A stretch of DNA of 22,238 bases from Eshraghiella sp045542375. Its GTDB lineage: Bacteria > Bacillota > Clostridia > Lachnospirales > Lachnospiraceae. Positions 1-8,060 of this stretch are shown here, piece by piece (positions within the stretch are counted from its first letter, which is position 1; each line of letters begins with the position of its first letter). The translations under genes and the position numbers were made by a program. The notes below the pieces were generated by a model. The model was not told the DNA's origin. It did no database searches and was given only the letters and a program-made list of their open reading frames with translations. The stretch lies in assembly GCA_045542375.1 (NCBI GenBank), contig JAZQKW010000176.1, positions 1 to 22,238 on the forward strand, written 5' to 3'.

Positions 1-1
1 C

Positions 2-1684
2 AGAATAACTATAAATGGTAAAAGAACGGAAACCTACTTGGATTTTGCAGAAGTTCCGGAGCTTAAAGCGCAGATTGAAAAGAGAAAAGTCTTGGAAAAA
101 CAATTAAAGGAATTAAAATTATTGGTAGTTCCGGAAGAAGATCCAGAAACTGAAGAGGAAGAGCAGCTTGCATTTAAAACAACTGTGCGAGTTGGAAAGC
201 AGCTTAAGTCACAGATTGCTCTGACAAAGAAATATAGAAAAAGAGAATGCATTAAGGAACTTAGAGAATATATCTTGGGTGGTCAGCTGGATAAGGTATT
301 TATTATCTATGGACTGAGACGAACCGGTAAAACAACGATGATTCGTCAGATTCTTACAGAACTGTCTGATACTGAATTTATGAAGGCTGCATTTATCCAA
401 GTGAGGTCTAAGAATACATTAGCAGATGTGGATGCTGATCTTAGATTGTTAGAAGAAAAAGGCTTTAAGTATGTATTTATCGATGAAGTAACCTTGATAG
501 AGGACTTCATTGAAGGTGCGGCTATTTTTGCAGATATCTATGCAAGTAGTGGCATGAAGATTGTTTTATCCGGAACGGACTCTTTGGGATTTGCATTTTC
601 GAAAGAGGAACAGCTTTATGACAGATGCATTATGCTGCATACTACTTTCATCCCATATCGTGAGTTTGAAGACGTGTTGGGAATAAAAGGCATTGATGAG
701 TATATCCGTTATGGCGGAACAATGAGTCTTGGTGGAATTAATTATAATGCAGATGCAACCTTTTCAAATTCCAAAACAGCGGAAGAGTATATTGATACTG
801 CAATTGCGAAAAATATTCAGCACTCGCTTAAGATGTATCAGTATGGCGGGCATTTCCGTCAGTTGCTGGATTTGTATGAGAGAGGAGAACTAACAAACGT
901 AATCAATCGTGTGGTAGAGAATATCAACCATAGTTTTACGCGCAGTGTTGTAGAAAGAACTTTTAAGTCTCATGATATTTCTGTCACAGTGGCAAATATG
1001 CTTAGAGATAGGGAGAATCCAATAAATATCAAAGAGCATATGGATTTGGATGCAGTGACATTTGGAATTATGCAGATGCTTGATATTCTCAACAAAGAGG
1101 AACAAAGCGTTGACATAGAAGATAGTCACATGATTCAGATTAAAGAGTATCTGGCGTTATTGGATTTGATAATAGAAATCGATCTTGAATCTTTGCCGGA
1201 GGTAAATCAAAAGAGTAAAGTGACGGTTATCACACAGCCTGGTATGCGATATGCGCAAGCGAATGCTATCGTGGAGAATTTACTCCTTGATGCAAAATTC
1301 CAAGAGCTCTCTATTCAGGAAAGACAGCGTATATTGGAAAGATTGTTGAACGAAATCAGAGGAAGAATGATGGAGGACATTATCTTACTCGAAACAAAGA
1401 TTGCAAAACCGGATAAAAAGGTATTTAAGCTACAGTTCACAGTCGGAGAGTTTGACATGGTTGTATTTGACCAGAAAACGCTTACTTGCCAGATCTATGA
1501 AGTAAAGTATGGCAAGGAACAAGTATCGGAGCAGTATCGTCATATTACAAATGAAGAAAAGTGCGCTATGACAAGTCACAGATATGGTGAAATAACAGGA
1601 CGATATGTGATTTATCGAGGAGAAAGTACAGAGATTGAAGATATTCAGTATTTGAATGTTGAGGAATACTTGAAATCGTTGTAG
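2..1684 (+). CDS. AAA-family ATPase with nuclease-like C-terminus (5' end cut by window edge)
   Basis: P-loop ATPase of the AAA_14 kind; cellular role unknown. Counting from the TTG at 38, it shows a charged coiled-coil-like N-terminus (about 8-45), Walker A GLRRTGKTT (92-100), Walker B YVFIDE (145-150) and a sensor-like IVLSGTDS (about 175-182). The C-terminus has EFDMVVFD (from about 471) followed by IYEVKYG (486-492), the spacing of a PD-(D/E)xK nuclease core as seen at the end of DUF4143-type ATPases. The frame stays open to base 2 and reads ITINGKRTETYLDF before the TTG. No ribosome binding site precedes that TTG, so I take the true start to lie outside the window. A second, distinct ATPase of this class lies at 2721-4061. 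The family is seen; the nuclease-like reading is inference from motifs. Confidence 0.8.
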   Translation, partial: RITINGKRTETYLDFAEVPELKAQIEKRKVLEKQLKELKLLVVPEEDPETEEEEQLAFKTTVRVGKQLKSQIALTKKYRKRECIKELREYILGGQLDKVFIIYGLRRTGKTTMIRQILTELSDTEFMKAAFIQVRSKNTLADVDADLRLLEEKGFKYVFIDEVTLIEDFIEGAAIFADIYASSGMKIVLSGTDSLGFAFSKEEQLYDRCIMLHTTFIPYREFEDVLGIKGIDEYIRYGGTMSLGGINYNADATFSNSKTAEEYIDTAIAKNIQHSLKMYQYGGHFRQLLDLYERGELTNVINRVVENINHSFTRSVVERTFKSHDISVTVANMLRDRENPINIKEHMDLDAVTFGIMQMLDILNKEEQSVDIEDSHMIQIKEYLALLDLIIEIDLESLPEVNQKSKVTVITQPGMRYAQANAIVENLLLDAKFQELSIQERQRILERLLNEIRGRMMEDIILLETKIAKPDKKVFKLQFTVGEFDMVVFDQKTLTCQIYEVKYGKEQVSEQYRHITNEEKCAMTSHRYGEITGRYVIYRGESTEIEDIQYLNVEEYLKSL

Positions 1685-1734
1685 AGGACATATAAAAACA
1701 AGAAGCGTATTACTAGACTGGAGAGTGAAAGATA

Positions 1735-2076
1735 GTGAACATACAGATTTTTGGTACGAAAAAGTGCAATGATACAAAGAAAGCGGAACGTTACTTCAAG
1801 GAGCGAGGCATCAAGTTTCAATTCATCGACATGAGTGAAAAGGAAATCAGCAAAGGTGAATTCCGTAGTGTATGCCAGGCTATAGGTGGTATTAATGCGA
1901 TGATTAATGAAGAGTGTAAGGACAAGGATGCACTGGCGCTTGTGAAGTATATTTCGAAAGAGCAAAAAGAAGAGAAACTTCTAGCGAATCAGCAGGTGAT
2001 AAAGACACCGATTGTTAGAAATGGAAAGCAGGCGACAGTGGGGTATGCACCGGAGGTTTGGAAGGGCTGGAGTTAA
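1735..2076 (+). CDS. ArsC/Spx-family thioredoxin-fold protein
   Basis: A 113-residue protein of the arsenate reductase/Spx family. It opens with a beta strand and an active-site-like loop, IQIFGTKKCNDT, with the catalytic-type cysteine at residue 11. The C-terminus carries the conserved TPIVRNGK and VGYAPEVW elements. The CxxC of classical Spx is absent: C11 is followed by N-D-T. A redox-switch Spx role is therefore unlikely, and a reductase or regulator with a single active cysteine fits better. The GTG start at 1735 is chosen because GGAGAG lies about 10 bases upstream (1720-1725). It follows the upstream ATPase by 50 bases with no visible promoter, so the two may be cotranscribed. Substrate unknown; arsenate resistance is not supported by any neighbour. 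Confidence 0.85.
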   Translation: MNIQIFGTKKCNDTKKAERYFKERGIKFQFIDMSEKEISKGEFRSVCQAIGGINAMINEECKDKDALALVKYISKEQKEEKLLANQQVIKTPIVRNGKQATVGYAPEVWKGWS

Positions 2077-2112
2077 ATTAAATATGTTTACAGTAGGTAA
2101 CGACTGTGCTAG

Positions 2113-2322
2113 GCTGACAATCCGGAGGCTATCAACCGTGCGATTGACCGTATTATCACCGCACACAACGAAGAGGAAGAAATCAGTGCAAGAAGAGAAA
2201 GACGAGAGTCTGTGATTCTTCCACATTTTTCAGCCCATCATTTAAGGCACACCTTCTGTACCAGACTGTGTATGTACCACTTTCAAGTGACGGGCATTCT
2301 AGTTGAATCTTTGAGAAAGTAA
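2113..2322 (+). pseudogene. Remnant of a tyrosine recombinase (integrase) C-terminal core
   Basis: One frame reads ADNPEAINRAIDRII, an acidic/basic stretch, then PHFSAHHLRHTFCTRLC. This is the H-x-x-R catalytic box of Tn916-type and phage tyrosine integrases. Immediately after TRLC the family sequence is lost (MYHFQVTGIL) and the frame stops at 2320-2322. A stop codon lies directly before 2113 in the same frame, there is no start or ribosome binding site, and the final catalytic Tyr region is missing. It is a decayed piece, about 54 recognisable codons of a roughly 400-codon gene. It marks a former integrative element at this site. Confidence 0.75.
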
Positions 2323-2397
2323 TGAGAAATCATAGGTGCGTAAATTACACCATATTTTATAGCTATGCGTGTAATGACTGTAATCTGACTTTTTTGT

Positions 2398-2424
2398 CTA
2401 TACACATATAGTGTATAGGCTTTT
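2398..2424 (+). terminator. Perfect 8-bp inverted repeat followed by a T run
   Basis: CTATACAC (2398-2405) and GTGTATAG (2411-2418) are exact reverse complements around a 5-base ATATA loop, followed by GCTTTTTG. It could end transcription from the integrase side, or be a regulator site for the short relic ORF that starts 37 bases downstream. The stem is AT-rich, so terminator strength is uncertain. Confidence 0.45.
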
Positions 2425-2454
2425 TGATTTTGGTCAGGTTAGGAGGTAAAATAA

Positions 2455-2508
2455 ATGAAGATTAATAAAAAGAATGCACTAAAGCTTTGGGAAATGGTTA
2501 TGATATGA
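2455..2508 (+). pseudogene. Short relic ORF, 17 codons, with strong ribosome binding site
   Basis: AGGAGG (2441-2446) sits 8 bases before an ATG that opens MKINKKNALKLWEMVMI and then stops. A strong ribosome binding site in front of so short a frame suggests the truncated head of a larger gene; the opening resembles small proteins found in Clostridia mobile elements (from memory, unverified). The other two frames after it hold stop codons and no recognisable domain. It lies in the same decayed stretch as the integrase remnant. A genuine 17-residue peptide cannot be excluded. Confidence 0.35.
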
Positions 2509-2610
2509 TTATTATGGTGGAGATTATTGTTTTGACATGGGAGGATGAGTACCAAGTGTGTTCGGAAATGTGCCCATAGAATAATTTGCAAGGAAGGGAA
2601 AATATGTATT

Positions 2611-2686
2611 GAACGGGGATGTGCGCAGAATTTGACTGTAAACGAATGGGGATTTAAGTAGGAATTGGCTTTACATGAATGGGGAT
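2611..2686 (+). repeat. Three direct repeats GAAYGGGGAT at exact 33-base spacing
   Basis: GAACGGGGAT (2611-2620), GAATGGGGAT (2644-2653) and GAATGGGGAT (2677-2686) start exactly 33 bases apart, about three helical turns, so all copies face the same side of the DNA. Copies 2 and 3 continue with TTT. The third copy lies wholly inside the spacer of the promoter for the ATPase at 2721. This is the layout expected of an operator array. Confidence 0.6.
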
Positions 2687-2698
2687 TTGCGTTATACT
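2670..2698 (+). promoter_or_regulatory. Sigma-A promoter for the DUF4143 ATPase
   Basis: TTTACA (2670-2675), a 17-base spacer and TATACT (2693-2698) are close to the sigma-A consensus with ideal spacing. Predicted transcription start is near 2705, giving a very short leader before the ATG at 2721. The spacer carries the third copy of the 33-base-spaced repeat, which suggests repression at this promoter. Confidence 0.65.
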
Positions 2699-2720
2699 AT
2701 GCTCATAGAGGTGATTTTAT

Positions 2721-4061
2721 ATGGCTAAAACAGTGTTTAAAAGAAAAATATATGATGAGATACTTGAGTGGAAAGAAAAAAGAAGTGATAAATATGCACT
2801 TCTGATAAAGGGTGCCAGACGAGTTGGGAAGTCAACTATAGCGGAGGAATTTGCCAAGAAGGAATTTAAATCATATATCTTGATTGATTTTGCGCATACA
2901 AGTAAAGCGATTATAGAATTATTTGATGATACGTATAACTTGGACTTTTTCTTTCTGCAATTACAGCAGTTAACCGGAATTAGATTATATGAGAATGAGT
3001 CTGTAATTATATTTGATGAGGTTCAGCTGTTGCCAAAGGCTAGGCAGGCAATCAAGTACCTTGTTGCTGACGGAAGATATAAGTATATTGAAACGGGTTC
3101 TCTGTTGTCCATAAAAAAGAATACGAAGGATATACTGATTCCTAGTGAGGAACATAAGATATCTATGTATCCGATGGATTTTGAAGAGTTCCTATGGGCT
3201 ATTGGTGATGAAATTACAGCAGATACAATTAAAATGTTGCTAAAAAACAAAAAGTCCGCAGGAAATACTATGCACAGAAATTTAATGCGTATTTTTAGAT
3301 TATATATGCTTGTTGGCGGAATGCCACAGGCGGTAGAAACATATTTGGAGCATAATAATCTACAGGTGGTTGATGAGGTAAAGCGAGAAATTGTAGACTT
3401 ATATGAAGAAGATTTCACAAAGATAGACGGAACTGGACTTGCTGGAGATATATACGATGCTATTCCGGCAAGTCTTAGTGGAAATGCATCCAGATATGTG
3501 TTAGCAAATGCCAGAGATGGCATGCGTGCAGAACAAGTTCGCCAGTTGGTGCCGGATATACTTAATTCTTACACGGTAAATATCGCATATCACGCAAATA
3601 ATCCAGGCATAGGAATGTCACTAGAAAAAGATGCAGGTCGATATAAGTTATTTACATCTGATGTAGGATTATTTGTAACGCTTGCATTTAAGGATAAAAA
3701 TTATACGGAAAATGTAATCTATAATAAGCTGCTTTCGGATAAATTAGAAGCGAATCTGGGATATGTATACGAAAGCGTTGTAGCGCAGATGCTGATAGCA
3801 AAGGGAAATAATTTGTTTTATTATACAATGCCAAGTGAGACATCAAATCATTTGTATGAGATAGATTTTTTGATTGCTACCGGAGATAAAATCAGCCCAG
3901 TTGAAGTGAAATCAGGAAACTATAGAGAACATAAATCATTGAATGTATTCTGTGGAAAATATAGCAGTCGTATTAGAGACAAGTATGTTGTGCACACCAA
4001 GGATTATAAATGGGAGAATGGTATTTATTATCTGCCGGTATATATGGTGCCGTTCTTGTAG
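2721..4061 (+). CDS. DUF4143-type AAA ATPase
   Basis: A 446-residue ATP-binding protein of the AAA_14/DUF4143 family, widespread in gut anaerobes and without an agreed function. Walker A is GARRVGKST (31-39) and Walker B is VIIFDE (95-100), followed by the sensor-like ETGSLLS. The C-terminal domain ends with YEIDFLI (379-385) and PVEVKSG (393-399), the D-x(n)-E-x-K pattern of a PD-(D/E)xK-like fold typical of the family. Length is normal and the gene looks intact. The ATG has GAGGTG about 8 bases upstream. It is preceded by its own promoter with repeats and is followed after 31 bases by the MATE pseudogene. Confidence 0.85.
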   Translation: MAKTVFKRKIYDEILEWKEKRSDKYALLIKGARRVGKSTIAEEFAKKEFKSYILIDFAHTSKAIIELFDDTYNLDFFFLQLQQLTGIRLYENESVIIFDEVQLLPKARQAIKYLVADGRYKYIETGSLLSIKKNTKDILIPSEEHKISMYPMDFEEFLWAIGDEITADTIKMLLKNKKSAGNTMHRNLMRIFRLYMLVGGMPQAVETYLEHNNLQVVDEVKREIVDLYEEDFTKIDGTGLAGDIYDAIPASLSGNASRYVLANARDGMRAEQVRQLVPDILNSYTVNIAYHANNPGIGMSLEKDAGRYKLFTSDVGLFVTLAFKDKNYTENVIYNKLLSDKLEANLGYVYESVVAQMLIAKGNNLFYYTMPSETSNHLYEIDFLIATGDKISPVEVKSGNYREHKSLNVFCGKYSSRIRDKYVVHTKDYKWENGIYYLPVYMVPFL

Positions 4062-4092
4062 AGACTTAGACAATAATAGGAGGATGTATAAA

Positions 4093-5428
4093 ATGTTTTA
4101 TAAACTTAAACTGTCACTTAGCAGAATTAATTACAAACTTTATATAGCACTATTAGTTCTCGGTCTTGTGCCGACAGTGTACACCACGGTTCGTGTGTTT
4201 TTTCTCGGACAGCTACCCGGAGAATATTCATTCTCTATATGCAGGTCAGCTTTCATGGGTGAATCTTTTATATGAGATTTTGAACGAAGCTATAATCTTA
4301 CCATTATTCTATTTTGTTGGGAAAGTTAAGGATGATAAAGCAGAGTTTTCTAACCGAGTAAGAACTGGTATGTTGATTTCACTGGGAGTATATGCGGTTC
4401 TTTCTGCTGTTGTTATGATTTTTGCAGAACCGTTATTGAAATTGATGGCAACAGAATCGGGCATCATTGATGAGTCGGTGTCATACATACGTATTGAAAG
4501 TATTGCAAATGTATTTTCAATTCTCACACAGTTTGCTCTTGTTGCGCTCGTGACTGTGAATAGAAGCAAGTACCTGTATGCACTTACCGGTGCAAGACTT
4601 GCACTGTGTCTTCTGACAGATACTTTTCTTGTTTCTAATATGCCCATATCGGCAAAATTAGGCGTCAACGGAATAGGATATTCTAACATCATCGTGAATG
4701 TACTTTTGCTTGCTGTATCTTTTGTACTCCTAAAAAAAGAAGACGTCAAGGTGATAGTTAAGACAAAACTGAATTTCTCGTGGGTAAAGGAATTTGTTAA
4801 AATTGGCAGTATTTCAGGCATGGAATCCCTTGTTCGAAACGTTGCATATATGGTGATGATTGCAAGAATGGTAAATATTGTAGGAGAGCAGGGAACATAC
4901 TGGGTTGCGAATAACTTTATATGGGGATGGCTACTTTTGCCTGTACTACAGCTTGGTGAGCTTATTAAGCAGGAGGTTTCCACAGATAAGGAAAATATCC
5001 GTCGCAATTCCCTTGGCTATTTTGCAATCACTGCTTTTATCACGGCATTGTGGTTGGTCAGCATTCCTGCGTGGAAGCCGTTTATGACGAGTGTTCTTGG
5101 TTATACAGATGTAGATAAGCTGTTTGACTTAGTGTTACTTCTCGTGGGCTTCTATGTCTTGTATGCTATCCAGAATGTCTTTGACTCCACATTCTACGGT
5201 CTTGGAAAGACGAACTATATGCTTTTCGAGTCGGTTGTGACCAATACAATCTATTACGGTGGTGCATTCATTCTTTATGTTACCGGAATTTGGACACCAA
5301 CACTTACAGGAATCGCACTTCTCTTTGGTATTGGTAACGCCTTCGACAGTATTGTATCCCTTGTCGCTTATGTTTATCTTTTAAGAAAACAAAAATGCTC
5401 ACCGTTTTATGACGATTCGCAGGATTGA
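4093..5428 (+). pseudogene. MATE-family multidrug/Na+ exporter, broken by a one-base frameshift
   Basis: AGGAGG (4078-4083) precedes an ATG at 4093 that opens MFYKLKLSLSRINYKLYIALL and runs to LGQLPGEYSFSI, an N-terminal MATE segment. At about 4235-4241 the frame is lost: the first frame stops near 4275, while the +1 frame continues with AGQLSWVNLLYEILNEAI and runs to 5428 with repeated hydrophobic helices. Removing one base in the CTATAT at 4235-4240 restores a protein of about 444 residues, the usual MATE length with some 12 membrane segments. No slippery run or stimulatory structure is obvious, so I read it as a mutation or a sequencing error, not programmed frameshifting. The rest of the reading frame is undamaged, so the event is recent or artefactual. 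Confidence 0.8.
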
Positions 5429-5453
5429 TATATAACAAAAAAAAGAGTATAAT
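5425..5453 (+). promoter_or_regulatory. Sigma-A promoter upstream of the OLD-family nuclease
   Basis: TTGATA (5425-5430), a 17-base spacer and TATAAT (5448-5453) give a near-perfect sigma-A promoter. The -35 element overlaps the stop codon of the MATE pseudogene. A 5-base inverted repeat, AATAC/GTATT, lies just downstream, around the predicted start point. Confidence 0.7.
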
Positions 5454-5489
5454 AATACCAATAGTATTCGGTTTTATGGGAGGTAATTA

Positions 5490-7340
5490 ATGCAGATTAA
5501 ATCACTCCATATTCAGAACTTCAAATCTATCAGGGAGCTCCACATTAGCAATATTGAGAACTCCCTTATTCTCGTGGGGAAAAACAACACCGGTAAGACA
5601 GTAGTCTTAGATGCCATAAGACTTGTGATGGGCGGATATGTACCGGTTAAGTCGGATTTCAACGAGAAGAAACAGAATATTGAAATTGGAATGACTTTGG
5701 AAGTGACAGAAGGGGATTTAAAGCGATTTCATGCCAATGGTAATGTAAGCAATTATAAAAGATATGATTCCTGGTTAAGAGATTTTAAGGAGAAATTACC
5801 GGGATATTCAGATGGAATTTTGGAATTTACCTGTCTCGTTAATTATAACGGACAGATGAGATATGATGACGGATTTTTGAAAAATAATCTTAATATACCT
5901 AAGGTCCTGCCCAAGGTTCACTTTATTGATACAACCAGAAACCCGGACACCTTTCAGGATGATTTGTTACTACTGCAGAGGTCCGATGAATTGGCAAGCC
6001 TTAAGGGTAATTCCTGTATGTTTAACGGCGCAAAGGGCTGTAATCATTGCTTTAACTGTATAGGGTTAATCAATAATAAAAAGCCGGAAGAGCTGAACTT
6101 ACAGGAAACGGTCAGACTTTTGGAACATAAAGTGTATCAGCTTAATCTTGGCGAATTTTCCAAGAAGGTTAACGAGAATTACAGGAAGAACGGCGGCGCC
6201 CAGACCATACACTATACTTTATCCTCAGATACGGATAAGCTATTTAATATCAGTGCAGAAGCAGTACACGAAGAATCTAAGAGAGTAAGCTCGATTGAAG
6301 ATATGGGAAACGGTATGAAGAGTATTTATATGCTTTCTCTGTTGGAGACTTATGTAGAAGACGATACGAGTATGCCAAGCATAATAATGGTAGAGTATCC
6401 GGAGTTGTTTTTGCATCCGTCTCTTCAGAAGACGGCGAGTAAAATACTGTACCGTCTGTCTAAGAAGAATCAGGTGATTTTTACTACCCATTCGCCTAAT
6501 ATGGTGTCTAATTTTACCAAGGGTCAGATATGGCAGATGACACTTGATGAGGATGGATATTCAACAGGTCAGCATAATGTTGACATTGATGATATCCTCA
6601 ATGATTTGGGCTATAGTGCCAATGATTTTCTTAACGTGGATTTTGTATTTATTGTTGAAGGCAAACAGGATAAGAACAGATTTCCGTTATTACTTAATAA
6701 ATATTATTCTGAACTATATAATGAAGATGGAGAACTGTCCAGAATATCAATTATAATAACTAACAGCTGTACTAATATTAAGACCTATGCCAATTTGAAA
6801 TACATGAATCAGCTGTATCTTAGGGACCAATTCCTTATGATAAGGGATGGAGACGGAAAGAATCCGGAAGAACTGGCGGGACAGCTTTGCCGTTATTACA
6901 GTGAACAGAATAAGCAGGATATAGACAGACTTCCAAGGGTGGGAAGGGAAAATGTCCTTATCCTTAAATATTATTCCTTTGAAAATTATTTTCTTAATCC
7001 AAAGGTTATGGCGAAGCTTGGCATTGTTAAGAGCGAAGAGCATTTCTGGAAAATACTGTTTTCTAAATGGAAGCAGTATCTGCATAAAATATCAAGCGGA
7101 AAACGTTTTGTTGAAGCAATAGGAAAGCCTGTTAATTCAATAGCGGACCTTAAGGAACACTTTGAAGAATTCAAGATACATGTAAGAGGTCATAATCTGT
7201 ACGACATTTTTTACGGCAGATTCAGAGACAGGGAAAAAGAACTTCTGAAGGAATACCTTAATATTGCCCCAAGAGAGGATTTTAAGGATATTCTGGATGT
7301 TGTGGATTCTTTTGTATATTTTCATAATAGGAAAAAATAA
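5490..7340 (+). CDS. OLD-family ATP-dependent nuclease (AAA ATPase + TOPRIM)
   Basis: A 616-residue OLD (overcoming lysogenization defect) family protein: an ABC-type ATPase joined to a TOPRIM metal-dependent nuclease; such proteins often act in anti-phage defence. Visible motifs are Walker A GKNNTGKT (30-37), an ABC signature-like SSIEDMGNG (267-275), Walker B SIIMVEYPE (297-305), the H-loop FTTHSP (331-336), the TOPRIM glutamate in FIVEGKQDK (E390) and the acidic pair RDGDG (D453, D455). The Walker B end is VEYPE where family members usually have (D/E)EPE. A four-cysteine cluster, C176-x7-C184-x2-C187-x2-C190, interrupts the ATPase and may bind zinc or an iron-sulfur cluster. No UvrD-like helicase follows, so it is a stand-alone (class 1) OLD and not Gabija. 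The ATG has GGGAGG at 5478-5483. Function as defence is inference. Confidence 0.85.
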   Translation: MQIKSLHIQNFKSIRELHISNIENSLILVGKNNTGKTVVLDAIRLVMGGYVPVKSDFNEKKQNIEIGMTLEVTEGDLKRFHANGNVSNYKRYDSWLRDFKEKLPGYSDGILEFTCLVNYNGQMRYDDGFLKNNLNIPKVLPKVHFIDTTRNPDTFQDDLLLLQRSDELASLKGNSCMFNGAKGCNHCFNCIGLINNKKPEELNLQETVRLLEHKVYQLNLGEFSKKVNENYRKNGGAQTIHYTLSSDTDKLFNISAEAVHEESKRVSSIEDMGNGMKSIYMLSLLETYVEDDTSMPSIIMVEYPELFLHPSLQKTASKILYRLSKKNQVIFTTHSPNMVSNFTKGQIWQMTLDEDGYSTGQHNVDIDDILNDLGYSANDFLNVDFVFIVEGKQDKNRFPLLLNKYYSELYNEDGELSRISIIITNSCTNIKTYANLKYMNQLYLRDQFLMIRDGDGKNPEELAGQLCRYYSEQNKQDIDRLPRVGRENVLILKYYSFENYFLNPKVMAKLGIVKSEEHFWKILFSKWKQYLHKISSGKRFVEAIGKPVNSIADLKEHFEEFKIHVRGHNLYDIFYGRFRDREKELLKEYLNIAPREDFKDILDVVDSFVYFHNRKK

Positions 7341-7370
7341 TTTTGCAATCCATCATAGGAAGGAAATACA

Positions 7371-8060
7371 ATGAAGTATACCAATGTATGCCCCGCAACC
7401 TTCATATCACGTCCCAATCGCTTTATAGCCACTGTGGACATAGAGGGTACAACAGAAACAGTACATGTGAAGAACACCGGAAGATGCAGAGAACTTCTTG
7501 TCCCCGGTGTTAGAGTTATGCTTGAGAAAAGCAGCAACCATGACAGAAAGACTAAGTATGATTTGGTAATGGTGTACCGAGAGGGGCTTGGATGGGTTAA
7601 TATAGACAGTCAGATGCCCAATGCTCTTGTGAGGGAATGGCTTGAGTTTGGGCCGACGGAATTTTCAGGGTTGACCTTAATTAAGCAGGAGCATACATAC
7701 GGAAGCTCACGGTTTGATTTTTATATGGAGCGAGGGAATGAGAAAATATTAATGGAGGTAAAGGGTGTGACCTTGGAAATTGACGGAATAGGATATTTTC
7801 CGGATGCACCTACTGAGAGAGGCGTAAAGCATATTAGAGAGCTTGTGAAGGCTCATAAAGAAGGATACGAGAGTTATATTGCTTTTGTTATACAGATGAA
7901 CGGAATTAGAGAAGTGAGGGCTAATGTGGACACCCATAAGGAATTTGGTGAGGCATTAGAAGAGGCAAAAAGAGCCGGAGTAAAAGTAATTATGCTGGAA
8001 TGTAGTGTGGGTGAAGACGAAATAAGAATTCATTTTGGAGGTACAGAATATGGGAATTAG
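7371..8060 (+). CDS. sfsA: SfsA family DNA/RNA nuclease-like protein
   Basis: A 229-residue SfsA protein, full length for the family. E. coli SfsA was named for stimulating sugar fermentation (maltose metabolism); the fold combines an N-terminal OB-like domain and a PD-(D/E)xK nuclease-like domain. Recognisable family blocks are VHVKNTGRCRELL, the nuclease-like SSRFDFY (D116) with MEVKGVTLE (E129, K131), and YFPDAPTERGVKHI. The ATG follows AGGAAGG. It lies 30 bases after the OLD gene with no terminator between, so it is probably read from the promoter at 5425. Its last 11 bases overlap the start of the giant surface protein. The biochemical role here is not shown by the sequence. Confidence 0.95.
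   Translation: MKYTNVCPATFISRPNRFIATVDIEGTTETVHVKNTGRCRELLVPGVRVMLEKSSNHDRKTKYDLVMVYREGLGWVNIDSQMPNALVREWLEFGPTEFSGLTLIKQEHTYGSSRFDFYMERGNEKILMEVKGVTLEIDGIGYFPDAPTERGVKHIRELVKAHKEGYESYIAFVIQMNGIREVRANVDTHKEFGEALEEAKRAGVKVIMLECSVGEDEIRIHFGGTEYGN

Noticed and set aside
2012..2215. 67-codon + strand ORF spanning the end of the ArsC-like gene and the integrase remnant
   Set aside because: It reads both neighbours in the wrong frame and shows no protein-like pattern.
4166..5428. Independent MATE gene starting at 4166 (MCRQCTPRF)
   Set aside because: That start has no ribosome binding site and the first 25 residues are out-of-frame reading; the real N-terminus is in the other frame from 4093.
5490..8060. 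Gabija-like defence pair (OLD nuclease plus neighbour)
   Set aside because: The next gene is sfsA, not a UvrD-like helicase, so the two-gene Gabija system is absent.
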